Positions 16,037 through 25,039 of a stretch of 64,000 nucleotides of DNA are shown piece by piece; the stretch's first letter is position 1; each line of letters begins with the position of its first letter. The translations under genes and the position numbers were made by a program. The stretch covers positions 1-64,000 of the forward strand of contig NZ_JAMXIC010000002.1 in NCBI RefSeq assembly GCF_027587375.1, written 5' to 3'. The notes beneath the pieces are model-generated. The model was not told the origin of the DNA and searched no databases. It saw only the letters and a program-made list of their open reading frames with translations. Source of the DNA: Arthrobacter sp. B2a2-09 (lineage in GTDB: Bacteria; Actinomycetota; Actinomycetes; Actinomycetales; Micrococcaceae).

Positions 16037-17111
16037 CGCCGGTAGCCGTGGTGGGTGGTTGGAAGGGGATGAAGGCCCTTCGTTGCCCGGGTCGTGCCGT
16101 CGAGCCGCGCAATACGAACTCGGTGGAGAGATTGGGCTGTTCGGACGATGCCTTCGCGGTGACAGCGGCAACCAGCCGACGCATTGCCACATCGCCGGCG
16201 CGGCCAAACGGCGTGCGGATCGTGGTGATCGGCGGGGATGTGAAGTCAGATCCAAAGATGTCGTCGAACCCGATGATGCTGAGACGGCCGGGAACGTCGA
16301 CGTCGTGCTCCCGGCAGGCATTGAGCAGCCCAATCGCCATGAGGTCGTTGTAAGTGATGACCGTCGTGACTCCGGAAGCCAAGACGCGTGTGATGCAGTC
16401 CCGTCCGCCATCAACACTCGGGGCCTTCGGGCCGATCTCTACGATCGACATCCCGAGGCTTAACGCCTCGCCCATGATGTGGTCCCAACGCCTGCGGCTA
16501 ATCCAAGAATGGCTGGGACCGGAGACGAAAGCCAAGGAGCGGTGTCCGATCTCCGCGAGATGTGCAAGCGCGTCACGGATTCCAGGCGCGATATCGGGAA
16601 CCACGGCTGGAACGCCTGATACCTCCCGGTTGATCAGAACGAGGGGTTTCGACGCGCGCAGAGCCTGAATTTCCTCATCAGAGAGCCGCGTGCCTACAAG
16701 AACAAGGCCATCGACGGAGCGGAGGATTCGCTGGGCCTTCTCCAGCTCGCGCTGCGGAGACTCTTGCGACTCCGCGAGCACAAGCGTGAATCCCTCTGCC
16801 ATAGCGACACGCTGGGCTCCGCGGACGAGCCCGAAATAGGCTGGGTTGGTGATATCCGAGAGGATCAGTCCCAGTGTGTTTGAGCGACCTGTTGGCAATG
16901 CGCGGGCCATCGGGTTCAGTGTGTAGTTCAGGTCAGCCGCTACCTTGCGAATCCGTTCTTCCGTCCTCGCGTTGACCCGTCCGGGGCGGTTGAGTGCCCG
17001 TGAAACGGTCGATGGATTAACCTCGGCGAGTCGAGCTATGTCGTTGATCGTCGGCCTTGGCCTTCGACCACCATTGGCAGCCGGGGCGACAACTGGAATT
17101 TCCTCCGGCAC
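15945..17111 (-). CDS. LacI-family transcriptional regulator
   Basis: A 388-residue regulator. The N-terminal HTH (residues about 21-66) reads PTINDIARLAEVNPSTVSRA and then LNRPGRVNARTEERIRKVA, including the hinge region. A periplasmic-binding-protein-like sensor follows (NTLGLILSDITNPAYFGLVR, INREVSGVPAV, IIGFDDIFGSDF, PPITTIRTPF). The family end is expected at about STEFVLRGSTARP, near residue 340. The last 45 residues are Pro/Thr-rich and come from DNA that is an SDR remnant on the other strand, so the original stop was probably lost by a deletion. The GTG at 17111 follows AAAGGAG. It is divergent from the CoA-ligase operon and is the best candidate for the class A sites. Confidence 0.88.
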   Translation of the reverse strand: MPEEIPVVAPAANGGRRPRPTINDIARLAEVNPSTVSRALNRPGRVNARTEERIRKVAADLNYTLNPMARALPTGRSNTLGLILSDITNPAYFGLVRGAQRVAMAEGFTLVLAESQESPQRELEKAQRILRSVDGLVLVGTRLSDEEIQALRASKPLVLINREVSGVPAVVPDIAPGIRDALAHLAEIGHRSLAFVSGPSHSWISRRRWDHIMGEALSLGMSIVEIGPKAPSVDGGRDCITRVLASGVTTVITYNDLMAIGLLNACREHDVDVPGRLSIIGFDDIFGSDFTSPPITTIRTPFGRAGDVAMRRLVAAVTAKASSEQPNLSTEFVLRGSTARPGQRRAFIPFQPPTTATGDTRTAPFPASTPSSTPVVEDDGGDTRWTVA

Positions 17112-17181
17112 TTCGCTCCTTTCCTCATGTCATCCGAAAATTCTGACCATTCGGTCCCACCAAGGGTCTATCGATTCCCGT

Positions 17182-17189
17182 AATCGGTT
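17182..17189. promoter_or_regulatory. class A operator candidate (AATCGGTT)
   Basis: The core lies in GTAATCGGTTTGC, between the divergent LacI and acyl-CoA ligase genes. It is 71 bases from the LacI start and 127 bases from the ligase start. It could serve both autoregulation and control of the CoA operon. Confidence 0.5.
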
Positions 17190-17315
17190 TGCTGGGAGTT
17201 GTGAATACCACTAAGAGTACGCTAGAACTTAGATACGTACTGACCCTGCTTATCGTTTTCGTAAGATGCCGTCCGGGTGACTCGGACTCCAACTACTTGA
17301 TCAAAGGTGATTGAC

Positions 17316-18956
17316 ATGACTTCAGTTGACCAGCGGGTCGCGCGACTGCTCGAAGAATTCGGCTCGCCCCGGGCGAGCGCGGCCTGGTTGTTCTGCGACA
17401 GGCATCCTCCTGACGCCGTGGCGTTCACCATTGGGACCGACGACGGTTTCCGTGACCTTACGTATGGCCAGCTCCGGCAGGATTCGATCGCGCTGGCGGC
17501 ATCGTTCCGCGCGCTCGGTGTCGGGCCGGGCGACAGGGTGGCTTCGTTGCTCGGGAAGGGCGTGGAGATCGTCACAACGATGTTGGCAGCGTGGCGCCTC
17601 GGAGCGGTGTACGTGCCTTTGTTCACTGCCTTCGCACCGAAGGCGATTTCCTACCGACTTGAACACGCCGATGTGAAAGTTGTCGTGACGAATCTCGAAC
17701 AACTTCCCAAGATCGCCGCGAGCGCCGAGTTGGTGCCGGATGCTTCATGGACCACTGTCACGGTAGGCGCGTCGGAGCATGAGTCGGGGCTCCGCTTTGC
17801 CGATCTCATTCAGCATGTCAACGGGCACGACGCGCCTCGTTACGTCCAGGGCGGAGACGCTCCGATCGTGCATATGTTCACTTCGGGGACGACAGGCAAT
17901 CCGAAAGGGGTCATCCATCCACTGCGCCACGTCGCTGGCTGGGTCGGCTACCTTGAATTCGCGCTCGGTGTGACCCCCGATGATCGCTATTGGTGTGCTG
18001 CCGATCCGGGATGGGCCTATGGCCTCTACGCTGGCATCATCGCGCCCTTGGCCTCTGCAAGCGGAAACATTCTGCAGTCGGGAGGATTCCGGGCAGAGTC
18101 GACATGGGCCGTTATCCGCGACCTGGGCGTGACGAATTTCTCCGCCGCCCCCACCGTCTACCGTGCACTGAAGAACGCGGAGGACACCCCGGAATCCGGG
18201 TTTCAGCTCAAGCGGCTCTCCAGCGCAGGTGAGCCTCTGACGCCCGACATCAACCACTGGACCCTGGCCAAATTCGGGCTCGCCGTGCACGACCACTACG
18301 GCCAAACCGAAGTTGGAATGATCTTCGCCAATCACCACCATCCGGATCTTGCCCGCGAAATCAGTGAAGGATCGATGGGGCAGCCGTTGCCCGGGTGGAC
18401 CGCCGTCGTTCTCGGCGATGACGATAACATCGTGCCGGATGGAACCGTGGGCCGGATCGCGATCGACAGCGCTGAGTCGCTCATGATGACATTCAGGGGG
18501 TATCAGGATCCTACGCAGGCGGCCTCCCGGTTCGCCGGCGATGGCAGGTACTACCTTCTCGGCGATCTCGGAAAGCACGAAGCAAACGGTGACTTCCGCT
18601 TCTCCTCCCGCGACGATGATGTCATCATCATGGCGGGCTACCGCATCGGACCGTTTGAGATCGAGTCGGTCATCAGCCAGCTTCCGCAAGTCGCCGAGTG
18701 TGCTGTCGTCGCAGCCCCGGATGAAATCCGCGGCGAAGTCGTCGAGGCATTCATTGTGCTCCGCCCAGGCGAGTTTGGATCTGACGCCCTCGCCTCCGAG
18801 ATTCAGGGGGCGATCAAGAATGGATACAGCGCCCATGCCTATCCGCGAGCCGTGCATTTTGTCGAATCCCTGCCCAAGACGCCCAGTGGCAAGGTTCAGC
18901 GGTTCGTCCTGCGGGAGCAACGAAAAGCCGAGTTCGCTGCAAAGGAGAAGCCATGA
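17316..18956 (+). CDS. acyl-CoA synthetase (AMP-forming)
   Basis: A 546-residue ANL-superfamily ligase that activates a carboxylic acid to its CoA thioester. The P-loop-like motif is MFTSGTTGNPKGV at about 187-199. Later motifs are HDHYGQTEVGM, YYLLGDLGKHE and the hinge Asp-Asp region FSSRDDDVIIMAGYRI. The C-terminal catalytic Lys is in KTPSGKVQRFVL. The sequence style is that of the acetyl/propionyl/medium-chain group (YWCAADPGWAYGLYAG), so a short or medium acid or an aryl-alkanoate is plausible. The ATG at 17316 follows AAAGGTGA. It is the first gene of a four-gene coupled operon (ligase, hydratase, SDR, thiolase) that matches one round of CoA-dependent side-chain shortening. Confidence 0.9.
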   Translation: MTSVDQRVARLLEEFGSPRASAAWLFCDRHPPDAVAFTIGTDDGFRDLTYGQLRQDSIALAASFRALGVGPGDRVASLLGKGVEIVTTMLAAWRLGAVYVPLFTAFAPKAISYRLEHADVKVVVTNLEQLPKIAASAELVPDASWTTVTVGASEHESGLRFADLIQHVNGHDAPRYVQGGDAPIVHMFTSGTTGNPKGVIHPLRHVAGWVGYLEFALGVTPDDRYWCAADPGWAYGLYAGIIAPLASASGNILQSGGFRAESTWAVIRDLGVTNFSAAPTVYRALKNAEDTPESGFQLKRLSSAGEPLTPDINHWTLAKFGLAVHDHYGQTEVGMIFANHHHPDLAREISEGSMGQPLPGWTAVVLGDDDNIVPDGTVGRIAIDSAESLMMTFRGYQDPTQAASRFAGDGRYYLLGDLGKHEANGDFRFSSRDDDVIIMAGYRIGPFEIESVISQLPQVAECAVVAAPDEIRGEVVEAFIVLRPGEFGSDALASEIQGAIKNGYSAHAYPRAVHFVESLPKTPSGKVQRFVLREQRKAEFAAKEKP

Positions 18957-19753
18957 ATTCATCTGTCCTGATCGCCGAGCAAAAGGGTTCGGTGCGTTGG
19001 CTGCGTCTAAACCGGCCAGGGCAACGCAATGCCCTGAACGATGAACTCATCAACGCCCTTCGCTCCCAGCTCGAGGACATCGAGCAGGACCCTGCGACGG
19101 ACGTCGTCGTGCTCGTGGGGGAGGGAACCTCCTTCTGCGCCGGTGGCGACTTTCGACACTTCCTGAGGGAGGGCGGTCAGCGCGGCCCAGTGGGCTTCTT
19201 GACGGCGCTCTCCGAGTGCTTCACCGCGATCGAGAGGAGCTCGAAGCCATGGATCGCGGCCCTTCACGGGCACGCGATCGCCGGTGGTCTCGAGCTCGCA
19301 CTGGTCTGCGACGTTGTGCTGGCGGCCCACGGCACGCTCATTGGTGACGGACACCTGAACAATATGCTGATTCCTGCCGGAGGATCGAGCGTGCGGTTGG
19401 AGCGGGCGATTGGCCGCGGCGCTGCCCGCTGGCTGCACCTTACCGGCGAACCCGCTACTGCCGAGCACCTGGCGGCGTCCGGATGGATTCATGCCGTCGT
19501 CGAACGCGGGAACCTCGAGCTCGAGGCGGCCAAGGTTGCCGCGAAGCTCGCGGCCAAAAGTGGCCCCGCCCAGCGGCGGCTGAAAAGGCTTCTCGTCGAC
19601 ATCGCTGGCCTGGGGACGGCCGAGGGACTTGAACGCGAGCTGCATGAGTTCGGAGAGAACTGGGAAGAAAGCGACGTGCCAACCACTTTGCGGAAATTCC
19701 TGGAAAGCCGCTCGCAGATGCGTGCATCACAAACGAAGGAGAGTTTGGTTTGA
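18953..19753 (+). CDS. enoyl-CoA hydratase/isomerase family protein
   Basis: A 266-residue crotonase-fold protein. It shows LNRPGQRNALN at the N-terminus, the oxyanion-hole motif TSFCAGGDFRHF (about residues 61-72) and AALHGHAIAGGLELAL (about 101-116). The usual second catalytic Glu region reads GDGHLNNMLIPAGGSS, which departs from the standard hydratase pattern, so an isomerase, hydrolase or lyase role is also possible. Its ATG overlaps the ligase stop (ATGA), so the two are translationally coupled. In context it would hydrate or otherwise process the enoyl-CoA made from the ligase product. Confidence 0.88.
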   Translation: MNSSVLIAEQKGSVRWLRLNRPGQRNALNDELINALRSQLEDIEQDPATDVVVLVGEGTSFCAGGDFRHFLREGGQRGPVGFLTALSECFTAIERSSKPWIAALHGHAIAGGLELALVCDVVLAAHGTLIGDGHLNNMLIPAGGSSVRLERAIGRGAARWLHLTGEPATAEHLAASGWIHAVVERGNLELEAAKVAAKLAAKSGPAQRRLKRLLVDIAGLGTAEGLERELHEFGENWEESDVPTTLRKFLESRSQMRASQTKESLV

Positions 19754-20529
19754 GCATTCTGGATGAAGACCTGGCACGTTTCGCCGGTCGAACCGTCGCG
19801 ATTACCGGAGGCGCCCAAGGACTCGGCCGAGCCATGGCCGAGCGTTTCGCCGCAGAAGGTGCTTCACTCGCACTTATCGACGTCAATGGGGATTCCCTGT
19901 CCGCCTGTGTTGACTCGCTGGGTTCGGACTATGGTGTGGCAGTCAGCGGGGATGTGGTCGACGTGACTGACTCTGCGCAAGTGCGGGAATGGGTGGACGC
20001 CGTCACCGGGCGCAATGGCCGGATTGATGTTCTGGTCAACAACGCCGGGATCATCAGGGACAACCGCGTTGAGAATATTACCGATGAGGACTGGCACGCC
20101 GTGCTTGATGTGAGCCTGACGGGGGCTTTCACCTGCGCGAGGGCCGTATTTCCGGGAATGAGGCGAAACGGGTACGGGCGAATCATCTCGTTCGCGTCGA
20201 TGTCCTGGCGAGGAAACTTCGGGCAAGCGAACTACGTGGCAGCCAAGGCCGGCATCGTGGGTCTGACCCGTGCACTCGCCCTGGAAGGCGCGCGCGACGG
20301 TATCACCGTCAATGCGATCGCGCCGGGGCTCATCGAGACTCCGATGCTCGCCTCAATGGACGCCAGGGCGCGCGAGCTGCTCACAAAGAAGATCCCCATG
20401 AGACACACAGGCCGGCCCTCTGACGTCGCGGAGGGTGCAGCCTTCCTCGCATCCGAGGCGGCAGGCTATATCACCGGCACAGTACTTGACATCGATGGCG
20501 GGATCTCGATCGGATCTTCGATCCGATGA
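19750..20529 (+). CDS. short-chain dehydrogenase/reductase (3-hydroxyacyl-CoA or FabG-like)
   Basis: A 259-residue classical SDR. The cofactor motif is TGGAQGLGRAM (TGxxxGxG) at about 19-29. NNAGI lies at about 97, and the catalytic Ser, Tyr and Lys occur in SFASMSW and ANYVAAKAG. The C-terminal VNAIAPGLIETPM loop and ITGTVLDIDGGIS are standard. The TTG start overlaps the hydratase stop (TTGA). In the operon it would oxidise the 3-hydroxyacyl-CoA for the thiolase encoded next, so this module performs hydration, oxidation and cleavage in order. Confidence 0.9.
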   Translation: MSILDEDLARFAGRTVAITGGAQGLGRAMAERFAAEGASLALIDVNGDSLSACVDSLGSDYGVAVSGDVVDVTDSAQVREWVDAVTGRNGRIDVLVNNAGIIRDNRVENITDEDWHAVLDVSLTGAFTCARAVFPGMRRNGYGRIISFASMSWRGNFGQANYVAAKAGIVGLTRALALEGARDGITVNAIAPGLIETPMLASMDARARELLTKKIPMRHTGRPSDVAEGAAFLASEAAGYITGTVLDIDGGISIGSSIR

Positions 20530-20552
20530 TCGGCGCCGAAAAGAGGAACGGT

Positions 20553-21716
20553 ATGGCAACAACAGTCATCCTCGGGGGAGCCCGCACCGTCTTCGGTTCA
20601 TTTCTCGGCTCGGCCTCGGGCCTCAGCAGCACGGACCTCGGCTCCAGAGCGATCCGTTCCGCGCTGGCCCGCAGCGGGCTCGATCCCAGCTTGATTGACT
20701 ATGTCGTCATGGGTCAGGTGCTTAGCGCAGGTGCCGGCCAAATGCCCGCGAGGATTGCAGCCGTGCGGGCCGGCATCCCCATGAACGTACCGGCATTGAG
20801 TGTGAACAAGGTCTGTTTGTCCGGCATCCAATCGATCATTCTCGCGTCTGCGCTGATCGGCAGCGGTGCCGCCGGACTCGTCGTAGCAGGCGGCCAGGAA
20901 TCCATGTCCCTCGCCCCTCGTCTGTTTCCCCGAAAGGCATCGAAGTTCGGTGCCATCGACGTGAGCGACCACCTGCAACACGACGGACTCACCGATGAAT
21001 GGACAGGGGAGTCGATGGGCGTTCTTGCCGATGCATCGGCGCAGTCCGATGGACTCAGCAGAAAAGCCATGGAGGAGTTCGCCGTCGAGAGCCACCTACG
21101 GGCGGCCGCTGCGTGGGAGTCAGGTGCGATGGACGACGAGGTGCTGTCCGACGCCGATATTCCCCTGGCGCGCGACGAGTCGATCCGGGCAGACGCAACC
21201 AGTGAATCGCTGGCCCGGCTGAGGCCGGCATTCGCGGCCGACGGCGTGATCACGGCGGGAACGTCATCGCCGATGACGGATGGCGCCTGCGCGCTCGTGC
21301 TCGCCAGCAAGACGATGGCACAGCAGCTCGGCCTGGAGTGGATTGCGGAAATCCACGCCCATGGGATGGTGGCGGGACCTGATTCGAGCCTGCCACGCCA
21401 ACCGTCCGACGCAATTCGCGCGGCACTGCGCACAACATCACTCTCGACGGATGACCTCGACATCCTCGAGATCAATGAGGCGTTCGCCTCGGTGCCGCTC
21501 ACGGCCGCGGCGGATCTGGGAGTCGGCCTTGACCGCGTCAACGTCAACGGGGGAGCTCTTGCCATCGGGCATCCGCTCGGTGCCTCCGGAGCGAGGCTTG
21601 TTCTTCACCTCGCCATGGAGATGCGCCGTCGCGGGTCCGGGTTCGGTGCCGCGGCATTGTGCGGTGGCGGTGGCCAAGGTGACGCGCTCATCCTCGGGGC
21701 GCCACATTCTTCCTAG
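20553..21716 (+). CDS. acetyl-CoA acyltransferase (thiolase)
   Basis: A 387-residue thiolase. The nucleophilic Cys is in NKVCLSG (residue 88). The second-half motifs are NEAFASVP, GHPLGASGARL (catalytic His) and CGGGGQGDA (second catalytic Cys). The ATG at 20553 is preferred because AGAGGAAC lies upstream and the sequence then starts in family register (TTVILGGART). An earlier ATG at 20526 overlaps the SDR stop and cannot be ruled out. It would release acetyl-CoA or propionyl-CoA and end the ligase-hydratase-SDR-thiolase module. Confidence 0.9.
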   Translation: MATTVILGGARTVFGSFLGSASGLSSTDLGSRAIRSALARSGLDPSLIDYVVMGQVLSAGAGQMPARIAAVRAGIPMNVPALSVNKVCLSGIQSIILASALIGSGAAGLVVAGGQESMSLAPRLFPRKASKFGAIDVSDHLQHDGLTDEWTGESMGVLADASAQSDGLSRKAMEEFAVESHLRAAAAWESGAMDDEVLSDADIPLARDESIRADATSESLARLRPAFAADGVITAGTSSPMTDGACALVLASKTMAQQLGLEWIAEIHAHGMVAGPDSSLPRQPSDAIRAALRTTSLSTDDLDILEINEAFASVPLTAAADLGVGLDRVNVNGGALAIGHPLGASGARLVLHLAMEMRRRGSGFGAAALCGGGGQGDALILGAPHSS

Positions 21717-21772
21717 GCGCCCGGATAGGGGCACGCCGCCCGGCGACCGGAGTCCTGGTCGGGGAAGGCTAT

Positions 21773-22426
21773 ATGAGAAACTGGTCGGATGAATACCTCG
21801 ACTCTGCGGCAGTCGACGTGAGGCGCCAGCCGCAGGGTCGATCCGCCGCCGCTGACGCCCGGCGCACAGAGCTCCTGGACCGGCTGGAGGACTTCTTCCT
21901 CGCCGAGGGCTTCAGCACCTTGACGATCGAGGAATGTTGCCGCAGGCTGCACTGTTCAAAGTCAACGATCTACTCCATCGCCAGTTCAAGGGAGCAGATC
22001 ATCCAGGCGGTGACCCGTCACTTCTTCGCACGTGCTACGGCAACCATCGAGGCGGAGCTGGCGAAGGAAACCGATCCGGCAAGGAAAGTGACCAAGTACC
22101 TCGACGGTGTCGGCACAGCCATGCGTCGCAATTCCGTGGCGTTCTATATGGATATGGTGGGCTACCAGCCGACGGCAGAGATCTACAGGCTTAATTCCAG
22201 TGCAGCTGCGCGGCGCGTGCGCCAGCTCATCGAAGAGGGCGTACTCGCAGGCTCCTTCCGGAAAGCAGACGCGGCCTTGGCTGCGTTGGCCGTTGCCATG
22301 CTCATCGACGGAGTGCAATCCGGAGAACTCCTGGAGGCAACGGGGCTGACGGCGGGTGAGGCATTCTCCGAGCTCGGTGAACTGATCGTCAATGGCCTCT
22401 CGGTGCGCCCATCCGTTGCATCCTAA
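21773..22426 (+). CDS. TetR-family transcriptional regulator
   Basis: A 217-residue protein. The HTH is at about residues 33-78 (LLDRLEDFFLAEGFSTLTIE, then CCRRLHCSKSTIYSIASSRE). The ligand domain contains RNSVAFYMDMVGYQPTAEI and a long helix RRVRQLIEEGVLAGSF. It lies 57 bases after the thiolase gene and has its own GGGGAAGG site. It is likely a regulator of the CoA operon that responds to an acyl-CoA, as for many TetR proteins beside beta-oxidation genes. That link is inferred from position. Confidence 0.85.
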   Translation: MRNWSDEYLDSAAVDVRRQPQGRSAAADARRTELLDRLEDFFLAEGFSTLTIEECCRRLHCSKSTIYSIASSREQIIQAVTRHFFARATATIEAELAKETDPARKVTKYLDGVGTAMRRNSVAFYMDMVGYQPTAEIYRLNSSAAARRVRQLIEEGVLAGSFRKADAALAALAVAMLIDGVQSGELLEATGLTAGEAFSELGELIVNGLSVRPSVAS

Positions 22427-22538
22427 AGAACTCACTTGCACGCAACCGTCTGCCATTCCGCCATGCTGAACACACCGAGAACCCAGCGGGCGTCCATCGC
22501 GTGCGCACCTGGGTCCCGAACGGTGTTTGAGCATGCGA

Positions 22539-22573
22539 CGGTGGTCAGTGACCCGCTGGTACGCTGACCACCG
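22539..22573. terminator. hairpin terminator between convergent TetR and esterase genes
   Basis: CGGTGGTCAG (22539-22548) and CTGACCACCG (22564-22573) form a perfect 10-bp stem with a 15-base loop. It lies between the 3' ends of two converging genes, so it may stop transcription from both sides. No T-tract is visible. Confidence 0.55.
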
Positions 22574-22625
22574 CGCTTCATGATGTGACTAGGCCCCGAG
22601 CCCATGTTGATGCGTGGGGAAAAGC

Positions 22626-23609
22626 CTACGCATGTTTCGCCGCGAAGCGTTCTTCCACCCAACGTCGAGTTTCATGGACCCGCTCAAGGTCCTCAGGTGC
22701 AGTGCCCATGAACAGGAAATGGGGGGCCGCTTCCCAAACGTGCAGTTCGGCCGGGACACCGGCTGCGCGTAGCTTGCGGTGCAGCCGCACGGTGTCCGAG
22801 AGCAGGAAGTCGCGAGTTCCTGCTGTAAGCAGGCTCGGCGGAAAACCGCGAGTAAAGTCGCCGAAGAGTGGCGAAACGTAGGGGTCCGTGCGGTCATGGC
22901 CGTTGAGGTATAGGCGGAAGACCTTCTCCAACCCGTCGCTCGTATATGTGGTGTCTCCTGCCGCGTTAATGTTGTACGAATCTCCAGACATGGTGAGGTC
23001 GATCGGGGGCGAATGAATGACCGCGCCCGCTGGCAGCGGGAGTCCCTCCTCCCGGGCGCGGAGGATAGTCGCGGTAGTCAGGTTCGCGCCGCCGGACATC
23101 CCCCCGATGATGATGTCCTCGGGCCGATGGTCTTCGAGAACCTTGCGGTACACGGCGACGCAGTCATCGAGGGGTGCCGGAAAGGGATGCCGAGGAGGCA
23201 TCCGGTAGTCAACGGACCAGGTACGGACTCCGAGACCGCCCGCCACCATCTCTCCTCCGAGACGGGACAGGTGTCCGGCACCGTAGGTCCATGCGCCATG
23301 AATTGTCATGAAGACACGTGGGTCGTCGGTTGAGACGCCCTCGGGGGTGCAGACATATACGGAGACGTCGTTGACCTTGACCAGTTCGCTCTCACAGGGG
23401 ACCCCTGTATCTGCTGCGCCGTAAAGTGATGAAACCATCGGGCCGGCGGATTCGGGTGGAATAGATGCATTAATCATGTCGAACATTGCAGCCAGGGCTT
23501 CTTTGTCCTGCGGCCATTCTGGCTGCTCCTGCGCCGGCATCGCGAGGATGGCCTGCGCCTGTTGGCTGATCGTTGAAGGGATGGGTGGTTGGGGGCTGTC
23601 ACTGCTCAT
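22626..23609 (-). CDS. alpha/beta-hydrolase, HSL (bHSL) family esterase
   Basis: A 327-residue esterase of the hormone-sensitive-lipase family. The oxyanion motif is TIHGAWTYGAG, an HGAW variant of the usual HGGG. The nucleophile elbow is GGMSGGANL, with GxSxG. The acid is in TAGTRDFLLSD and the catalytic His in EAAPHFLF. It is a paralogue of the esterase at 42334, with the same PLPAGAVIHSPPIDLTMSGD-type segment. The ATG at 23609 is chosen by homology; open frame continues upstream only because it runs through an ADH remnant. It could remove an acyl group or open a lactone on the glycoside or aglycone. Confidence 0.85.
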   Translation of the reverse strand: MSSDSPQPPIPSTISQQAQAILAMPAQEQPEWPQDKEALAAMFDMINASIPPESAGPMVSSLYGAADTGVPCESELVKVNDVSVYVCTPEGVSTDDPRVFMTIHGAWTYGAGHLSRLGGEMVAGGLGVRTWSVDYRMPPRHPFPAPLDDCVAVYRKVLEDHRPEDIIIGGMSGGANLTTATILRAREEGLPLPAGAVIHSPPIDLTMSGDSYNINAAGDTTYTSDGLEKVFRLYLNGHDRTDPYVSPLFGDFTRGFPPSLLTAGTRDFLLSDTVRLHRKLRAAGVPAELHVWEAAPHFLFMGTAPEDLERVHETRRWVEERFAAKHA

Positions 23610-23799
23610 CAGTGTCTCCAGTACTGTTGAAACGTAATTGAGTACGCAAGTACATCTAAGCGTACTAATCAAAATGTTAGCACCCTCGAAAGAACTGTGA
23701 AGGTGAGAGTGCCGAACCGATGAGTCCGTGGGAATCCGTACTTTAGTCAGTGGCGGAGAGGGACTATCGGCGGAAATGGGTGTGCGACGAACCGGGCCG

Positions 23800-24135
23800 C
23801 TGCCATGGGGTGCTGCCCGGTTCAAGGCCTCGGCTGAAGGTGATGACGACCCACTCAGTGCATCCTGCGGTCCGCCCCCGCCGATGATTGCGTCGGCAAC
23901 AGTCATCGGGTTGCTTACCTCGTGGTCGCCTACGGCGATCCTCTTGACATCGAAACCAACGTTGACGACTTTGCCGGCTGGCTCGTGGCCCTGCCGCGAT
24001 TCGACTGCCCTTGCAGGATGTGTCCTTGCTGCCAGCTGTGCGGGTCGGACTCGCGCAGGCCGCACGCCTTGATTGGAACAACGATGTCAGCACTTCCCGC
24101 GACGGGATCCTTGGCGTCAAGGATGCTGAGCTAGT
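23800..24135 (-). pseudogene. fragment of a Zn alcohol dehydrogenase gene
   Basis: On the minus strand, in two frames, the segment reads VPIKACGLRESDPHSWQQG, then GHEPAGKVVNVGFDVKRIAV, then TVADAIIGGGGPQDALS. It matches the N-terminal third of the intact ADH at 14329-15345 (VRMKACGICGADPHAL, GHEPAAEVVEVGVDVTSIAV, GGGGPQGALS). The zinc-ligand cysteines are partly lost and a frameshift separates the blocks. The rest of the gene is absent. Confidence 0.7.
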
Positions 24136-24198
24136 ATCGGCCGGTGACGGCTACTGCCTACATCGATCTTACTTCGCGGTGTAGTTGACGCGTACGTT

Positions 24199-24966
24199 CT
24201 ACGCGCGCATCATCGTGCCGCCATTGACGGAGAGCACCTGCCCGGTGATCCACTCGGAGAGGTCGGACATGAGAAAGGCGACGGTTGCGCCGATATCCTC
24301 CGGCTTGCCGTGGCGCGGGGCAGGAGTCGTTTTCAGAATGGCCTCCTGAAAATGCTCCGGAAGGTTGGCCCTGGTCTGTTCCGTGAGAATCATGCCGGGG
24401 GAGATGGCGTTGGCCCGGATGCCGGACTTTCCGTATTTCCTGGCGGCATGCCGGGTCAATGCTGTAACACCGGCCTTTGTCGCGGAGTAGGCGATCTTGT
24501 CGTCCATGCCCGCATAAGCGGCCTCCGAGACGGTGTTCACCACAGATCCGCCGCCCGCCGCAACGATGTGCGGGATGGCGTGGCGCATGGTCAGCAGATA
24601 TCCGGTTAGATTGACGTCAATGGTTCGCTGCCACGTGGCGAGATCGATGTCTACGATTGTCGTATCCTTCGCGACCTCGTCCGGATGAATATTCGCGGCG
24701 ACATTGAACAAACCATCGATGCGTCCATACACGCCTATCGCCAGGTCAATTAGATCCTTGACCTGGGCCTCGTTCGAGATGTCCAGGCTTGTCGCGAGGC
24801 CGCTTGACCCGGCGCCCGTCGCGGCTTGGACAGTGCGGGTAGCCGATTCGAGCGAGACATCGCCGACGACGACAGATGCTCCGCCAGTCCCCAGCAACGC
24901 CGCTGCGGCGGTCGCAATCCCTCCTGCCCCAGCGAACACGATGACCTTGCCTTCAAGTCCCTCCAT
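24199..24966 (-). CDS. short-chain dehydrogenase/reductase
   Basis: A 255-residue SDR. The cofactor motif FAGAGGIATAAAALL lacks the usual second-glycine spacing of TGxxxGxG and reads AGAGGIA. LFNVAANIH replaces the common NNAG. The catalytic residues are in TVSEAAYAG and IAYSATKAGV. The C-terminal ITGQVLSVNGGT is standard. The ATG at 24966 follows AGGGAG by six bases. A class B palindrome lies 60 bases upstream (25026-25039). The substrate is unknown; oxidation of a hydroxyl on an aglycone or sugar is plausible. A decayed copy lies at 13560-14022. Confidence 0.87.
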   Translation of the reverse strand: MEGLEGKVIVFAGAGGIATAAAALLGTGGASVVVGDVSLESATRTVQAATGAGSSGLATSLDISNEAQVKDLIDLAIGVYGRIDGLFNVAANIHPDEVAKDTTIVDIDLATWQRTIDVNLTGYLLTMRHAIPHIVAAGGGSVVNTVSEAAYAGMDDKIAYSATKAGVTALTRHAARKYGKSGIRANAISPGMILTEQTRANLPEHFQEAILKTTPAPRHGKPEDIGATVAFLMSDLSEWITGQVLSVNGGTMMRA

Positions 24967-25025
24967 TGGAATCTCCCTGTCTTGGTGGCCCGGAGCGTCC
25001 TCGCCGCACCACTGCTTGAATAAAC

Positions 25026-25039
25026 GTACAAGTGTGTAC
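25026..25039. promoter_or_regulatory. class B operator candidate (GTACA-N4-TGTAC)
   Basis: GTACAAGTGTGTAC lies 60 bases upstream of the SDR start, where it could overlap the promoter. It is an exact match to the site between the MFS and PTE genes in symmetry and spacing. Confidence 0.5.

Noticed and set aside
17745..18962. Antisense open frame of about 405 codons over the acyl-CoA ligase
   Set aside because: The sense strand encodes a full AMP-binding enzyme with coupled neighbours. The antisense frame has no recognised family and no ribosome site.
23640..23670. GTAC-rich stretch upstream of the esterase at 23609 as a class B site
   Set aside because: Several GTAC tetramers occur, but none forms GTACA-N4-TGTAC. 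The spacing is 4 or 8 instead of 6 between the tetramers.
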